This document shows positions 46,579 to 54,776 of a stretch of 64,000 bases of DNA, piece by piece. The DNA is from JBDSZL01 sp039925145. Lineage in GTDB: Bacteria > Acidobacteriota > Vicinamibacteria > Vicinamibacterales > SCN-69-37. The notes under the pieces are model-generated. The model made no database searches. It was not told the origin of the DNA and saw only the letters and a list, made by a program, of their open reading frames with translations. Every line of letters begins with the position of its first letter. Position 1 is the first letter of the stretch. A program made the position numbers and the translations under genes. The stretch covers positions 6,478 through 70,477 of the forward strand of contig JBDSZL010000005.1 in the NCBI GenBank assembly GCA_039925145.1. Direction: 5' to 3'.

Positions 46579-49458
46579 ATGCCGATGATTCGAAGCGTCG
46601 CGGTATTGCTCGTCGTTGGCGGGCTCGCTGTTGCGCCGGCGATCGCCGCGCGGCAGACAGCAACGAGCGCGCCGCCGTTCGGTGCCGACCTCTTCCGCGA
46701 TCTGGCGGTGCGCGCCATCGGGCCCGCGGTGGTTTCGGGTCGCATCGCCGACGTCCAGATCGATCCGCGTAATCCCAGCGTCTGGTACGTCGCCTCCGCG
46801 TTCGGCGGTCTGTGGAAGACCGAGAACCGCGGTATCACCTTTACGCCGATCTTCGATAGCGGCGGTTCGTTCACGCTCTGCTGCGTGGCCATCGACCCGC
46901 ACGACTCGAACGTCATCTGGCTCGGCACGGGCGAGAACAGCAGCCAGCGGAGCGCGCAGTTCGGCGACGGCATCTACAAGTCGGTTGATGCCGGCAAGTC
47001 GTGGACCCGGATGGGTCTCGTCGAGTCGGAGCACATCGGCCGGATTCTGATCGATCCGCGCGACTCGCGGGTGGTCTACGTCGCGGCACAGGGCTCGGTG
47101 TTCAAGGCCGGCGGCGACCGCGGCGTGTTCCGGACGACGGATTCGGGACACAGCTGGGAGCGCGTGCTCTTTATCAGCGACGACACCGGTGTCAGCGATC
47201 TCGCGTTTGATCCCAAGGATGCCGACGTCGTGTATGCCGGGACGTATCAGCGACGCCGGCATGTCGGGCAGATGGTCGGCGGGGGGCCGGAAGGCGGCAT
47301 CTTCAAGACCACCGACGCAGGACGCCACTGGACGAAGCTGACGCGGGGGCTGCCGCCGGGAGAAGTCGGCCGCATCGCGCTGGCCACCGACCCGAAGGCG
47401 CCAGATCGGGTGTACGCGCTGATCGATGCGCGTGGCACGCCGGGCGGCGACGAGGACGCCCTGGCGCCGGGACGCTATCCGCCGCCACCAACCGAACACG
47501 ACGCAGTCGGCTTCTACCGGTCCGAGGATCGGGGCCGCACGTGGACTCGCGTGAGCCGGTACCGCGGCGGCGGCTCCGCGTACTACGGCGAGATTTTCGT
47601 CGACCCGCGATCGCGGAACACGCTCTGGTCCGTCAGCACGACGCTGGAGTGGACGCGCGACGCCGGGCGTACCTGGATGGACATCGGCGTCGAGCGCGGC
47701 ACCGGCGCCGATGCCGTGCACGTCGATCACCACGCCGTCGCTTTCGATCCCTCCAATCCAAATCACATCGTGATCGGGAACGATGGCGGCCTGTACGAGA
47801 CCTACGACAACACGCGCACGTGGCGCTTCTTTGCCAACCTGCCGGTGTCGCAGTTCTACCGGATTTCGGTCGGCAACGAGCAGCCGTTCTATACGGTGTG
47901 CGGCGGGACGCAGGATAACTTCTCGCTGTGCGCGCCTTCGCGGACCACGCACGCGCTCGGCATCAGGTCGAGCGACTGGACGATCATCGCCGGCGGCGAC
48001 GGGCTCACCGCGAGGCACGATCCCGTGGATCCGAACATCGTCTATGGGTCGGCGCAGGAGGGGGGCGTCGCCCGGTTCGATCGGCGCACCGGGCGGAACA
48101 CGGTGATCAAGCCGCCGCAGTCGCGAGGCGGGCCTGAGGGCGCCGGCGCGGACACGCCACAGAGTGCGCCCGACCGCATCAACTGGGACGCACCGTTCAT
48201 CACGAGTGCGCACGCGACGAAGCGGCTGTATTGGGCCTCGAACTATCTCTACCGGTCAGACGACCGGGGCGACACCTGGAGGCGCATCAGCCCGGACCTG
48301 ACCCGCAACCTCGACTGGCGAACCCTTCCGATCATGGGCCGCGTATGGCCTGCGGATGCGATCGCGCTGCACGAGTCGACCACGACGCTATCGACGATTG
48401 TCGCCCTCGACGAATCGCCCATCGTCGACGGCCTGCTGTACATCGGGACGGATGATGGTCTCGTGCAGGTCACCGAGAACGGCGGCCTCGATTGGCGGCG
48501 CGTGGATCGGTTCCCTGGCGTGCCCGCCGGTACGTATGTCAGCGACATCTTCGCGTCGCGTCGCGAAGCCGACACTGTCTTCGTCGCGTTCAACAACTGG
48601 CAGACGGGCGACTACAGGCCGTACGTGCTGAAGAGCTCCGACCGGGGCCGGACATGGACCGAGATCACTGGCGATCTGCCTGACAGGCACGATGTCTGGG
48701 CCATCGCGCAGGATTCCGAGCAGCCTCGGTTGCTTTTCGCCGGCACGGAGTTCGGTGCGTTCTTCACGATCGATGAGGGCACCCACTGGACGAAGATCGT
48801 CGGCGGCATGCCGCCGGCCCAGGTCCGCGACCTCCAGCTGCAGCCGCGTGACAGCGACCTCGTGATGGGCACATTCGGGCGCGGCGTCTATGTGCTCGAT
48901 GACTACGGGGCCCTGCGTGATCTGAGTGCGGCGACGCTCAGCGAGGCCGCACATCTCTTTCCGCTGCGCGACGCGTACAGCTTCGTCCCGTGGGGACTCG
49001 TGCCCGACGGGTCGTCCGGTCAGGCGCAGATGGCGGGCAATCTCGCGTTCCCGAATCCGGCGGTGGGTGCGTTGTTTACGTATCATGTGCAGCAGGCCGC
49101 GCCGGGCCGGCAGTTGGTGTTGATCATCACCGACGACAGCGGCAAGGAAATGCGTCGTCTGGAACTGCCGACGACGGCTGGCCTGCGGCGTGTCACGTGG
49201 GACTTGCGCGCGGACGCCGACATCCTGCCCGCGCCAGACGCAGAGGCTGAGGCCGAAGAGGCACTTCGCGAGGCGGATCCCGACGAGGTGCAGCGATCAC
49301 CCGCGCCCTCGCGCCGAAGAGTGGGCGCACTGGTCGTGCCCGGCGTGTATCACGCGGCCCTTGCATTCGAGCGGGGAGACGTCACCGAGCGGATTGGCCC
49401 CGAACAGACATTTCACGTGAAGGCGCTGCCGGAGCGTGACTACGCGACCTACCCATGA
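46579..49458 (+). CDS. Large Ycf48/sortilin-like (BNR-repeat) exported protein
   Basis: About 959 residues with a signal peptide (AVLLVVGGLAVAPAIAARQ). Many Asp-box repeats (GKSWTRMGL, GHSWERVLF, GRTWTRVSRY, GRTWMDIGV, GDTWRRISPD, GRTWTEITGD) make one or two beta-propellers, as in sortilin N-terminal and sialidase-like exported proteins. No sialidase catalytic residues are evident. Start is ATG 46579 or 46585; a GTG at 46570 also lies in frame. Divergent from its paralogue and coupled by ATGA to zwf downstream. Confidence 0.75.
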   Translation: MPMIRSVAVLLVVGGLAVAPAIAARQTATSAPPFGADLFRDLAVRAIGPAVVSGRIADVQIDPRNPSVWYVASAFGGLWKTENRGITFTPIFDSGGSFTLCCVAIDPHDSNVIWLGTGENSSQRSAQFGDGIYKSVDAGKSWTRMGLVESEHIGRILIDPRDSRVVYVAAQGSVFKAGGDRGVFRTTDSGHSWERVLFISDDTGVSDLAFDPKDADVVYAGTYQRRRHVGQMVGGGPEGGIFKTTDAGRHWTKLTRGLPPGEVGRIALATDPKAPDRVYALIDARGTPGGDEDALAPGRYPPPPTEHDAVGFYRSEDRGRTWTRVSRYRGGGSAYYGEIFVDPRSRNTLWSVSTTLEWTRDAGRTWMDIGVERGTGADAVHVDHHAVAFDPSNPNHIVIGNDGGLYETYDNTRTWRFFANLPVSQFYRISVGNEQPFYTVCGGTQDNFSLCAPSRTTHALGIRSSDWTIIAGGDGLTARHDPVDPNIVYGSAQEGGVARFDRRTGRNTVIKPPQSRGGPEGAGADTPQSAPDRINWDAPFITSAHATKRLYWASNYLYRSDDRGDTWRRISPDLTRNLDWRTLPIMGRVWPADAIALHESTTTLSTIVALDESPIVDGLLYIGTDDGLVQVTENGGLDWRRVDRFPGVPAGTYVSDIFASRREADTVFVAFNNWQTGDYRPYVLKSSDRGRTWTEITGDLPDRHDVWAIAQDSEQPRLLFAGTEFGAFFTIDEGTHWTKIVGGMPPAQVRDLQLQPRDSDLVMGTFGRGVYVLDDYGALRDLSAATLSEAAHLFPLRDAYSFVPWGLVPDGSSGQAQMAGNLAFPNPAVGALFTYHVQQAAPGRQLVLIITDDSGKEMRRLELPTTAGLRRVTWDLRADADILPAPDAEAEAEEALREADPDEVQRSPAPSRRRVGALVVPGVYHAALAFERGDVTERIGPEQTFHVKALPERDYATYP

Positions 49459-50834
49459 AAGGCAGAATGGCCCCTCAACGATCCGACGCTCTCGTGTTCT
49501 TCGGCGCCAGTGGCGACCTCGCGTTCAAGGACATCTTTCCTGCCTTGCAGGGACTGGCCGCGACCGGTCAGCTCGATATGCCAGTCATAGGCGTGGCGCG
49601 GGCGCCGTGGACGCGCGACGATCTCATCGCCCGGGCGCGCGAGAGCATCGAAGCGCACGGAGGGGTGCAACCGGAGGCATTCGACAAGCTCGCGCGATCG
49701 TTGCAGTACGTCCGTGGCGACTATCAGGACGAAGCGACGTTCAAAAACATTCGCGAGGTGCTCGGATCGGCCGAGCGTCCGCTGCACTACCTGGCGATCC
49801 CGCCGAGTCTGTTCGACGACGTGACGCGCGGCCTGGCGCACTCGGGGGCGGCCGATGGCGCGCGCGTGGTGGTGGAGAAGCCGTTCGGCCGCGATCTCGA
49901 GTCGGCGCGCGAGCTCGATGCCGAGCTGCACCATTACTTTCCCGAGCAGTCGATCTTCCGCATCGATCACTACCTCGGCAAAGAGCCCGTGCAGAACCTG
50001 CTCTACTTCCGCTTTGCCAACAGCTTCCTCGAGCCCGTGTGGAACCGCGAACACATCGAACGCATCGAGATCACGATGTCCGAGAATTTCGGCATCCGGG
50101 GCCGGGGCAAGCTCTACGAGGAGCTCGGCGCCATCCGCGATGTGCTGCAGAATCATCTGCTGCAGATCGCCTCGCTGCTGCTGATGGAGCCGCCCGTCGG
50201 CGAAGGCTCCGAAGCGATCCGTGACGCCAAGGGCCAGGCCTTCAAGGCCATGCGGCCGCTCGACCCGTCCGAGGTAATTCGCGGGCAGTTCACGGGCTAT
50301 CGCGCTGAGCCGGGCGTGGCTGCCGATTCGAATGTGGAGACGTATGCGGCCGTGCGGCTGCACGTCGATTCGTGGCGCTGGTCGGGAGTGCCCATCTACA
50401 TTCGCACCGGGAAGTGCCTGCCCGTGACGGCGACCGAGGTGTTTGTCACGCTCAAGCACCCGCCGCACGCGGTCTTCGACGATGTGCCGGCGACACCGTC
50501 CAATCACCTGCGGTTCCGGCTGAGTCCCGACGTGGTCATCGAGATTGGCGCGCGGGCCAAGAAGCCGGGCGACAGCAACACCGGCGAAGAAGTGAATCTC
50601 GACGCTTGCCGCAGCACGGCGCACATCGTGCCGCCGTATCAGCGTCTGCTCGGCGACGCCATGCGCGGCGATCCGACGCTCTTCGCGCGCACGGACGCCG
50701 TGCAGGCGTCGTGGAGGGTGGTCGAGCCGGTGGTCACCCAGGATCTGCCGCTGCGCGAATACGCGCCCGGCAGCTGGGGCCCCGCCGAGGCCGAGACGTT
50801 CATCCCCGGCGCCCGCTGGCACGATCCCGCCTGA
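49455..50834 (+). CDS. zwf: Glucose-6-phosphate dehydrogenase
   Basis: 459 residues. NADP-binding FFGASGDLAFKDIFPAL at 15-31, active-site RIDHYLGKEPVQNLLYFRFAN with R169-I-D-H172-Y, and VRLHVDSWRWSGVPIYIRTGK. It oxidises glucose-6-phosphate at the start of the oxidative pentose phosphate/Entner-Doudoroff route. Its ATG overlaps the stop of the exported propeller gene, an odd pairing. pgl, gnd and edd/eda are not adjacent. In length it is slightly shorter than E. coli Zwf. Confidence 0.93.
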   Translation: MKGRMAPQRSDALVFFGASGDLAFKDIFPALQGLAATGQLDMPVIGVARAPWTRDDLIARARESIEAHGGVQPEAFDKLARSLQYVRGDYQDEATFKNIREVLGSAERPLHYLAIPPSLFDDVTRGLAHSGAADGARVVVEKPFGRDLESARELDAELHHYFPEQSIFRIDHYLGKEPVQNLLYFRFANSFLEPVWNREHIERIEITMSENFGIRGRGKLYEELGAIRDVLQNHLLQIASLLLMEPPVGEGSEAIRDAKGQAFKAMRPLDPSEVIRGQFTGYRAEPGVAADSNVETYAAVRLHVDSWRWSGVPIYIRTGKCLPVTATEVFVTLKHPPHAVFDDVPATPSNHLRFRLSPDVVIEIGARAKKPGDSNTGEEVNLDACRSTAHIVPPYQRLLGDAMRGDPTLFARTDAVQASWRVVEPVVTQDLPLREYAPGSWGPAEAETFIPGARWHDPA

Positions 50835-50850
50835 CTAGGCCTCCTGATTA

Positions 50851-50882
50851 GGAGACCGGGTCTCTTAAGAGACCCGGTCTCC
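50851..50882. repeat. GAGACC-N-GGTCTC perfect 32-bp palindrome (copy 1)
   Basis: GGAGACCGGGTCTCTT (50851-50866) is followed directly by its exact reverse complement. Each half is itself nearly palindromic. It lies 17 bp past the zwf stop. An identical copy is at 51007. Confidence 0.92.
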
Positions 50883-51006
50883 CAGCCCTTCAAAGGCTCG
50901 CGGCCCGACCTGGCGGATGGTCGCTGAGTGCTTTTTGGGCTGAAACACAGGGGTTTTGCTCCCGTCGATCCCCGGGCGCCTGGCAGACGCCCGGATCAGG
51001 AGCCAG
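50883..51006. other. 124-bp spacer between two identical palindromes
   Basis: Non-coding. It contains a second hairpin, GGGCG...CGCCC around 50972-50993, and no ORF. Together with its bounding palindromes it may be a small mobile or RNA element. Nothing else is seen in it. Confidence 0.4.
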
Positions 51007-51038
51007 GGAGACCGGGTCTCTTAAGAGACCCGGTCTCC
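51007..51038. repeat. GAGACC-N-GGTCTC perfect 32-bp palindrome (copy 2)
   Basis: Identical to the palindrome at 50851. It ends 49 bp before the ECF sigma gene start, where it could act as a terminator for zwf or an inert repeat. Confidence 0.92.
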
Positions 51039-51087
51039 TACTCAATGAACCGATGACAGGCGCGCGGCGTCTGGCTACTGAGCGTCC

Positions 51088-51627
51088 ATGAATGAACAGG
51101 TCGGTCGGCTGGCAGGACATCTGGTGAGCGAGTCAGACGATCTGGCTCGCGAGTTCGAGATGCGCCTTGCCGACTCGGCCCGGCTCGCCGTTCGTGTCGC
51201 GTACAGCGTCGTCCGCAACCAGTCCGACGCGGAGGATGTGGCGCAGGAGGCGTTCGTGCGCGCCCATCGAGCCTTCCGCCAGCTGCGCGACCGTCACCGT
51301 TTTCGAGCGTGGCTCGTGCGCATGACGTGGCGGCTGGCGCTCGACTCGAAGCGGGGCGCGCGACGCCGCGGGGCGCGCGAGGACTCGGTGGCCCGGCTGG
51401 CGCCGCGGTTCGGCAACGCGGAAACCGAGCTTCTCGCCAACGACCGGGCAGCGCGGCTGTGGTCGGCCATCGATACCCTGCCCGACAAACTCAGAGTGGT
51501 CGTCGTGCTGGCGGCCATCGACGGCCATGGCACGCGCGATGTGGCGTCGCTGTTGGCCATTCCGGAGGGGACGGTCAAGTCGCGTCTCTTCGAAGCGCGA
51601 CAGCGGTTGCGGGAGTTACTGCAATGA
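51088..51627 (+). CDS. ECF-type RNA polymerase sigma factor
   Basis: 179 residues. Region 2 is seen as VRNQSDAEDVAQEAFVRAHRAF with -10 recognition, and region 4 as LPDKLRVVVVLAAIDGHGTRDVASLLAIPEGTVKSRLFEARQRLRE. A short N-terminal extension (MNEQVGRLAGHLVSESDD) precedes it. Group IV sigma factors direct envelope or stress responses. Its stop overlaps the start of a membrane protein gene by ATGA, the usual sigma/anti-sigma arrangement. Confidence 0.92.
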   Translation: MNEQVGRLAGHLVSESDDLAREFEMRLADSARLAVRVAYSVVRNQSDAEDVAQEAFVRAHRAFRQLRDRHRFRAWLVRMTWRLALDSKRGARRRGAREDSVARLAPRFGNAETELLANDRAARLWSAIDTLPDKLRVVVVLAAIDGHGTRDVASLLAIPEGTVKSRLFEARQRLRELLQ

Positions 51628-52220
51628 ACGAAGAGATAGACGATCCGCTCGCCGATCTGGTGACAGCGCTCAGCATCGAGCCGTCGCCGGAGTTCGCCGT
51701 CAACGTGCGCAGCAGAATCGAGCGGGCGGCGAACACTCGCATCCGGTGGTGGGTCGTGAGGACGACGGCGCTCGCCGCGGTGGCGGTCGCCGCCGTGGTG
51801 TTGAGATGGACGATGCCTGTCAGCGCGCCCGAACGTCCCGGTCAGATGGCCTCGATCGCCTCGACCACGCCTGTGCTGCCCGACGCGCTGTCTCCCGCGG
51901 TGTTGTGGGCACCGCCAGCTGTGTCGCCGCCCGTCGCGGGCCAGTCCGCTGACCACGTGCGGCAGCCGCAGCCGGTGCGGCCGCGCGCGCCTCAACCAGA
52001 AGTGCTCGTGCCGCCCGGCCAGGCGCTTGCGCTGCAACGGCTGGCGCTGGCCCTCCAAGACGGACGCGTGACGATCCCCGCTGACGCCTGGCCGACGATC
52101 GACACGCCGGCCGGGGACGCCGACGCGCCATTGAAGCCCATCGAGATCGTTCCTGTACGTCTAGACCCGATCGTCATCGATCCGCAGGCACCTGAGGCCA
52201 CGCCGGATCAGGAGAGGTAA
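51624..52220 (+). CDS. Probable anti-sigma-like membrane protein
   Basis: 198 residues. A short cytoplasmic N-terminus of about 40 residues (no clear zinc-binding anti-sigma motif) is followed by one membrane helix (WWVVRTTALAAVAVAAVVL) and a Pro-rich periplasmic part (PVRPRAPQPEVLVPPGQ). The anti-sigma role is inferred from the ATGA overlap with the sigma gene; no ASD-type motif is seen. Next gene (52228) encodes an exported protein, 7 bp on. Confidence 0.6.
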   Translation: MNEEIDDPLADLVTALSIEPSPEFAVNVRSRIERAANTRIRWWVVRTTALAAVAVAAVVLRWTMPVSAPERPGQMASIASTTPVLPDALSPAVLWAPPAVSPPVAGQSADHVRQPQPVRPRAPQPEVLVPPGQALALQRLALALQDGRVTIPADAWPTIDTPAGDADAPLKPIEIVPVRLDPIVIDPQAPEATPDQER

Positions 52221-52227
52221 ACATCAC

Positions 52228-52836
52228 ATGCGTGCTCTGAAGTCACTCGCCATCCTCATATTGCTGGCCAGCCTCTCGGCCCCGCCTGTCGCGCTCGCGC
52301 AAGGCGGTCGATCCACTCCACCGCCGCCCCCTGCCGCGCCCCAGGCGCCTGTGGCGCCGCAGAGTCCAACCCCGCCCGCCGCGCCAACCCCAAGACCTCC
52401 ACTCCCACCTGTTCGGCAGGAACGCGCGGTGCGAATCGACATCGTGCTCTCGCGGACTCAGGGCGAGAAGAAAGTCTCCAGCTTTCCGTTCACGCTCTAC
52501 ACGGCGGCGGGAAGCAATGTCAGTTTGCGTTCAGGATCGAGCGTGCCGGTCCCGCAGGGTGCCGGCGCTATTGCTTACCAGTCAGTGGGTGTGAGGATCA
52601 ATTGTGTGAATATCCTGGACCTTCCAGATGGCCGCTTCCGACTGGACGTCGAGATCGATGATTCGTCGGTCCTCGACAACGGCCCAATGACAGCGAACGG
52701 CCCCGTCATCAGATCCAGCAACCTGCGAGGCACCGTCGTCGCGCGCGATGGGTCAGCTCAGACCTTTGCCACCGCCACCGACAAACTGACTGGCGAAACG
52801 ATCAAGGCCGAGGTCACCGTGACGGCGCTCAAGTAG
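52228..52836 (+). CDS. Exported proline-rich hypothetical protein
   Basis: 202 residues with a signal peptide (LAILILLASLSAPPVALAQ), then a Pro/Ala-rich linker (about 25-65, including PPPPPAAP), then a beta-rich globular domain (DIVLSRTQGEKKVSSFPFTL, DGRFRLDVEIDDSSV, RSSNLRGTVVARDGSAQTF). No family recognised. It is likely cotranscribed with the sigma pair, so could be its regulated output. Confidence 0.65.
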   Translation: MRALKSLAILILLASLSAPPVALAQGGRSTPPPPPAAPQAPVAPQSPTPPAAPTPRPPLPPVRQERAVRIDIVLSRTQGEKKVSSFPFTLYTAAGSNVSLRSGSSVPVPQGAGAIAYQSVGVRINCVNILDLPDGRFRLDVEIDDSSVLDNGPMTANGPVIRSSNLRGTVVARDGSAQTFATATDKLTGETIKAEVTVTALK

Positions 52837-52898
52837 CGTCGGACGCGCTGCCGCCTGAATTCGTCTCAACGCGGCGCCGGCCCGAGCTGGCGCCGCGG

Positions 52899-52993
52899 CC
52901 GCAAGCCGCAAGCCGCAAGCCGCAAGCCGCGAGCCCCGAGCCGTAAGCCTCGAGCCGCGAGCCCCGAGCCCCGAGCCTCGAGCCTCGAGCCGG
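52899..52993 (+). repeat. Heptanucleotide repeat tract upstream of the DapA-like gene
   Basis: Units AAGCCGC, GAGCCCC, GAGCCTC, GAGCCGC in an irregular run. It fills most of the 193-bp gap between 52836 and 53030. The rest of the gap holds no gene. Confidence 0.9.
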
Positions 52994-53029
52994 GCCCCGA
53001 CCCCCCGATGGTATTCTTCTCCCCCGGCC

Positions 53030-53947
53030 ATGCACATCCACGGCGTCTGCTCCGTGCTGCCCACGCCGTTTCGAGCGGGAGGCGAGATCGACCACGAGAG
53101 CCTCGCTCGCGTGGCCGATCTGGTCGTCACGGCCGGCGTACAGGCCGTGACAGTGCTCGGCGCAACTGGTGAGGCCCTACGACTCGCCGAACGCGAGCGC
53201 GCCCGCGTCATCGAGACCGTCGCGACAGCTGTCGCCGGCCGAGCCCAGGTCATTGCCGGCACCTCGGCCGACGGGGTGCGCACCTGCGTCGAGTTCAGCC
53301 GCGAGGCATTCCATCTGGGCGCGAACGCGATCATGATCAGCCCGCCGCGGGCGATGAAGCTCAGTTCGGAGTCGGTCGTCAATCACTACAAGAGCGTCGC
53401 GGAGGCGATCGATCTACCGATCGTCGTGCAGGACGATCCGCCGATGTGCGGCTTCTCGATGGAGGCGGGGCTGCTGGTCCGCATCGCGCGAGAGATTCCG
53501 GCGGCGCGCACCATCAAACTCGACGACGCCCCGACCCCGGCCAAGACCGCGCGCATCCTCGCCGCCGCTGGCGACATGCACGTGGACGTGCTCGGAGGCC
53601 TCGGCGGACTGTTCCTGCTCGAAGACCTCATGGCTGGATCGGCCGGCGTGATGTCCGGTTTCACCCATCCCGAAGTGCTGGTCGAGATCCTCAGACTCTT
53701 CCGCGCCGGCGACACGGACCAGGCCGCCGACCTGTTCTATCGGATCGTGCCGCTCATGCGGTTCGAATTTCAGGAGGTCCTCGGCATTGCGATCCGGAAG
53801 GAAGTCTTCCGCCGCCGCGGCGCGCTGTCGGATGCCTCGACGCGCGCGCCTGGCGCCGTGCTCGACGAGGGCACGCGCGCTGGGCTCGGCCGCATGCTCA
53901 GATGGACATCACAACAAGAAGGACTCGGTCGATGGATCTCGGAGTAG
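53030..53947 (+). CDS. Dihydrodipicolinate synthase-family (DapA-like) aldolase
   Basis: 305 residues. TIM-barrel class I aldolase: GATGEALRL (the GTTGE-like phosphate/pyruvate motif, residues 45-52) and Schiff-base Lys163 in ARTIKLDDAP. The Tyr that normally precedes it in YNxP reads QDDPP here, so the proton-relay Tyr of DapA appears missing. Members of this family catalyse pyruvate-dependent aldol or lyase reactions; a lysine-biosynthesis role is not supported. It overlaps the SDR gene by 16 bp. Confidence 0.8.
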   Translation: MHIHGVCSVLPTPFRAGGEIDHESLARVADLVVTAGVQAVTVLGATGEALRLAERERARVIETVATAVAGRAQVIAGTSADGVRTCVEFSREAFHLGANAIMISPPRAMKLSSESVVNHYKSVAEAIDLPIVVQDDPPMCGFSMEAGLLVRIAREIPAARTIKLDDAPTPAKTARILAAAGDMHVDVLGGLGGLFLLEDLMAGSAGVMSGFTHPEVLVEILRLFRAGDTDQAADLFYRIVPLMRFEFQEVLGIAIRKEVFRRRGALSDASTRAPGAVLDEGTRAGLGRMLRWTSQQEGLGRWISE

Positions 53948-54720
53948 CAGGCAAGGTCGCGATGGTGGCCGGAGCCAGCCGGGGACTCGGCTTTGCCGTG
54001 GCCCGCGCCCTCGCCGCCGAAGGCGCGCACGTGTCTCTGGCCTCGCGCGACGCGGCCGCCATCGAACAGGCCGTCGATCGACTCGGCTCCGCCGGCGCGA
54101 CGTCCGTGCTGGGCTCGGTGGCCGACGTGCGTTCCGACGAAGCTATTCGCGCCTGGTCCGCGCGGACCATCGACCACTTCGGCGGTGTCGATCTCCTGTT
54201 CGTCAACGCCGGTGGACCGCCGCCCGGCACCACGCTTGCGCTCGACGATGAGGCCTGGACGGGCGCGTTCGAGTTGCTGGTCCTGAGCGCCATCCGCATG
54301 GTGCGAGCCACCGTGCCGTCCATGCGCGCGCGCGGCGGCGGCGCCATCGTGGTCTCGACGTCGACATCCGTCAAGGAGCCGATCCCAAACCTGGCGCTGT
54401 CCAATATCGTGCGCGCGTCGGTCGCCGCGCTGGCCAAGACGCTGGCCAATGAACTGGCCGCCGACCATGTCCGCGTGAACCATCTGCTGCCCGGTCGCAT
54501 CGAAACCGACCGCATCCGCGAGCTCGACGGCATTCGCGCGGCCAGCAGCGGCACGACGCCCGAAGCCGTGCGCGCCACCCTCGAGAAAACGATTCCGCTC
54601 GGCCGTTACGGTCAGCCCGATGAGTTCGCGTCGGCGGCGCTGTTTCTGCTCTCGGATGCCGCGCGCTACATCACCGGCGCCTCGCTGCAGGTCGATGGCG
54701 GGATGCTTCGCGGAGTTTGA
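53932..54720 (+). CDS. Atypical short-chain dehydrogenase/reductase
   Basis: 262 residues. NAD(P)-binding AGASRGLGFAVARAL at 13-27 and VNAGGPPPGTTL. The SDR tetrad is altered: after S142-S144 the YxxxK position reads S157-N-I-V-R161 (LALSNIVRAS). This divergent BKR-like SDR subgroup is known to lack the catalytic Tyr. C-terminal LQVDGGMLRGV is normal. It overlaps the DapA-like gene and may share its pathway. Confidence 0.86.
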   Translation: MDLGVAGKVAMVAGASRGLGFAVARALAAEGAHVSLASRDAAAIEQAVDRLGSAGATSVLGSVADVRSDEAIRAWSARTIDHFGGVDLLFVNAGGPPPGTTLALDDEAWTGAFELLVLSAIRMVRATVPSMRARGGGAIVVSTSTSVKEPIPNLALSNIVRASVAALAKTLANELAADHVRVNHLLPGRIETDRIRELDGIRAASSGTTPEAVRATLEKTIPLGRYGQPDEFASAALFLLSDAARYITGASLQVDGGMLRGV

Positions 54721-54724
54721 GGGG

Positions 54725-54776
54725 CGGCTGACGACTGACGGCTTACGGGTCACGGCTCAAGGCTTACGGCCTACGG
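54725..54776. repeat. CGGCTTA-type heptamer tract
   Basis: CTGACGG, CTTACGG, GTCACGG, CTCAAGG, CTTACGG, CCTACGG units. It lies between the SDR stop and the 3' end of the metallopeptidase gene. A related stretch is near 42450. Confidence 0.7.
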
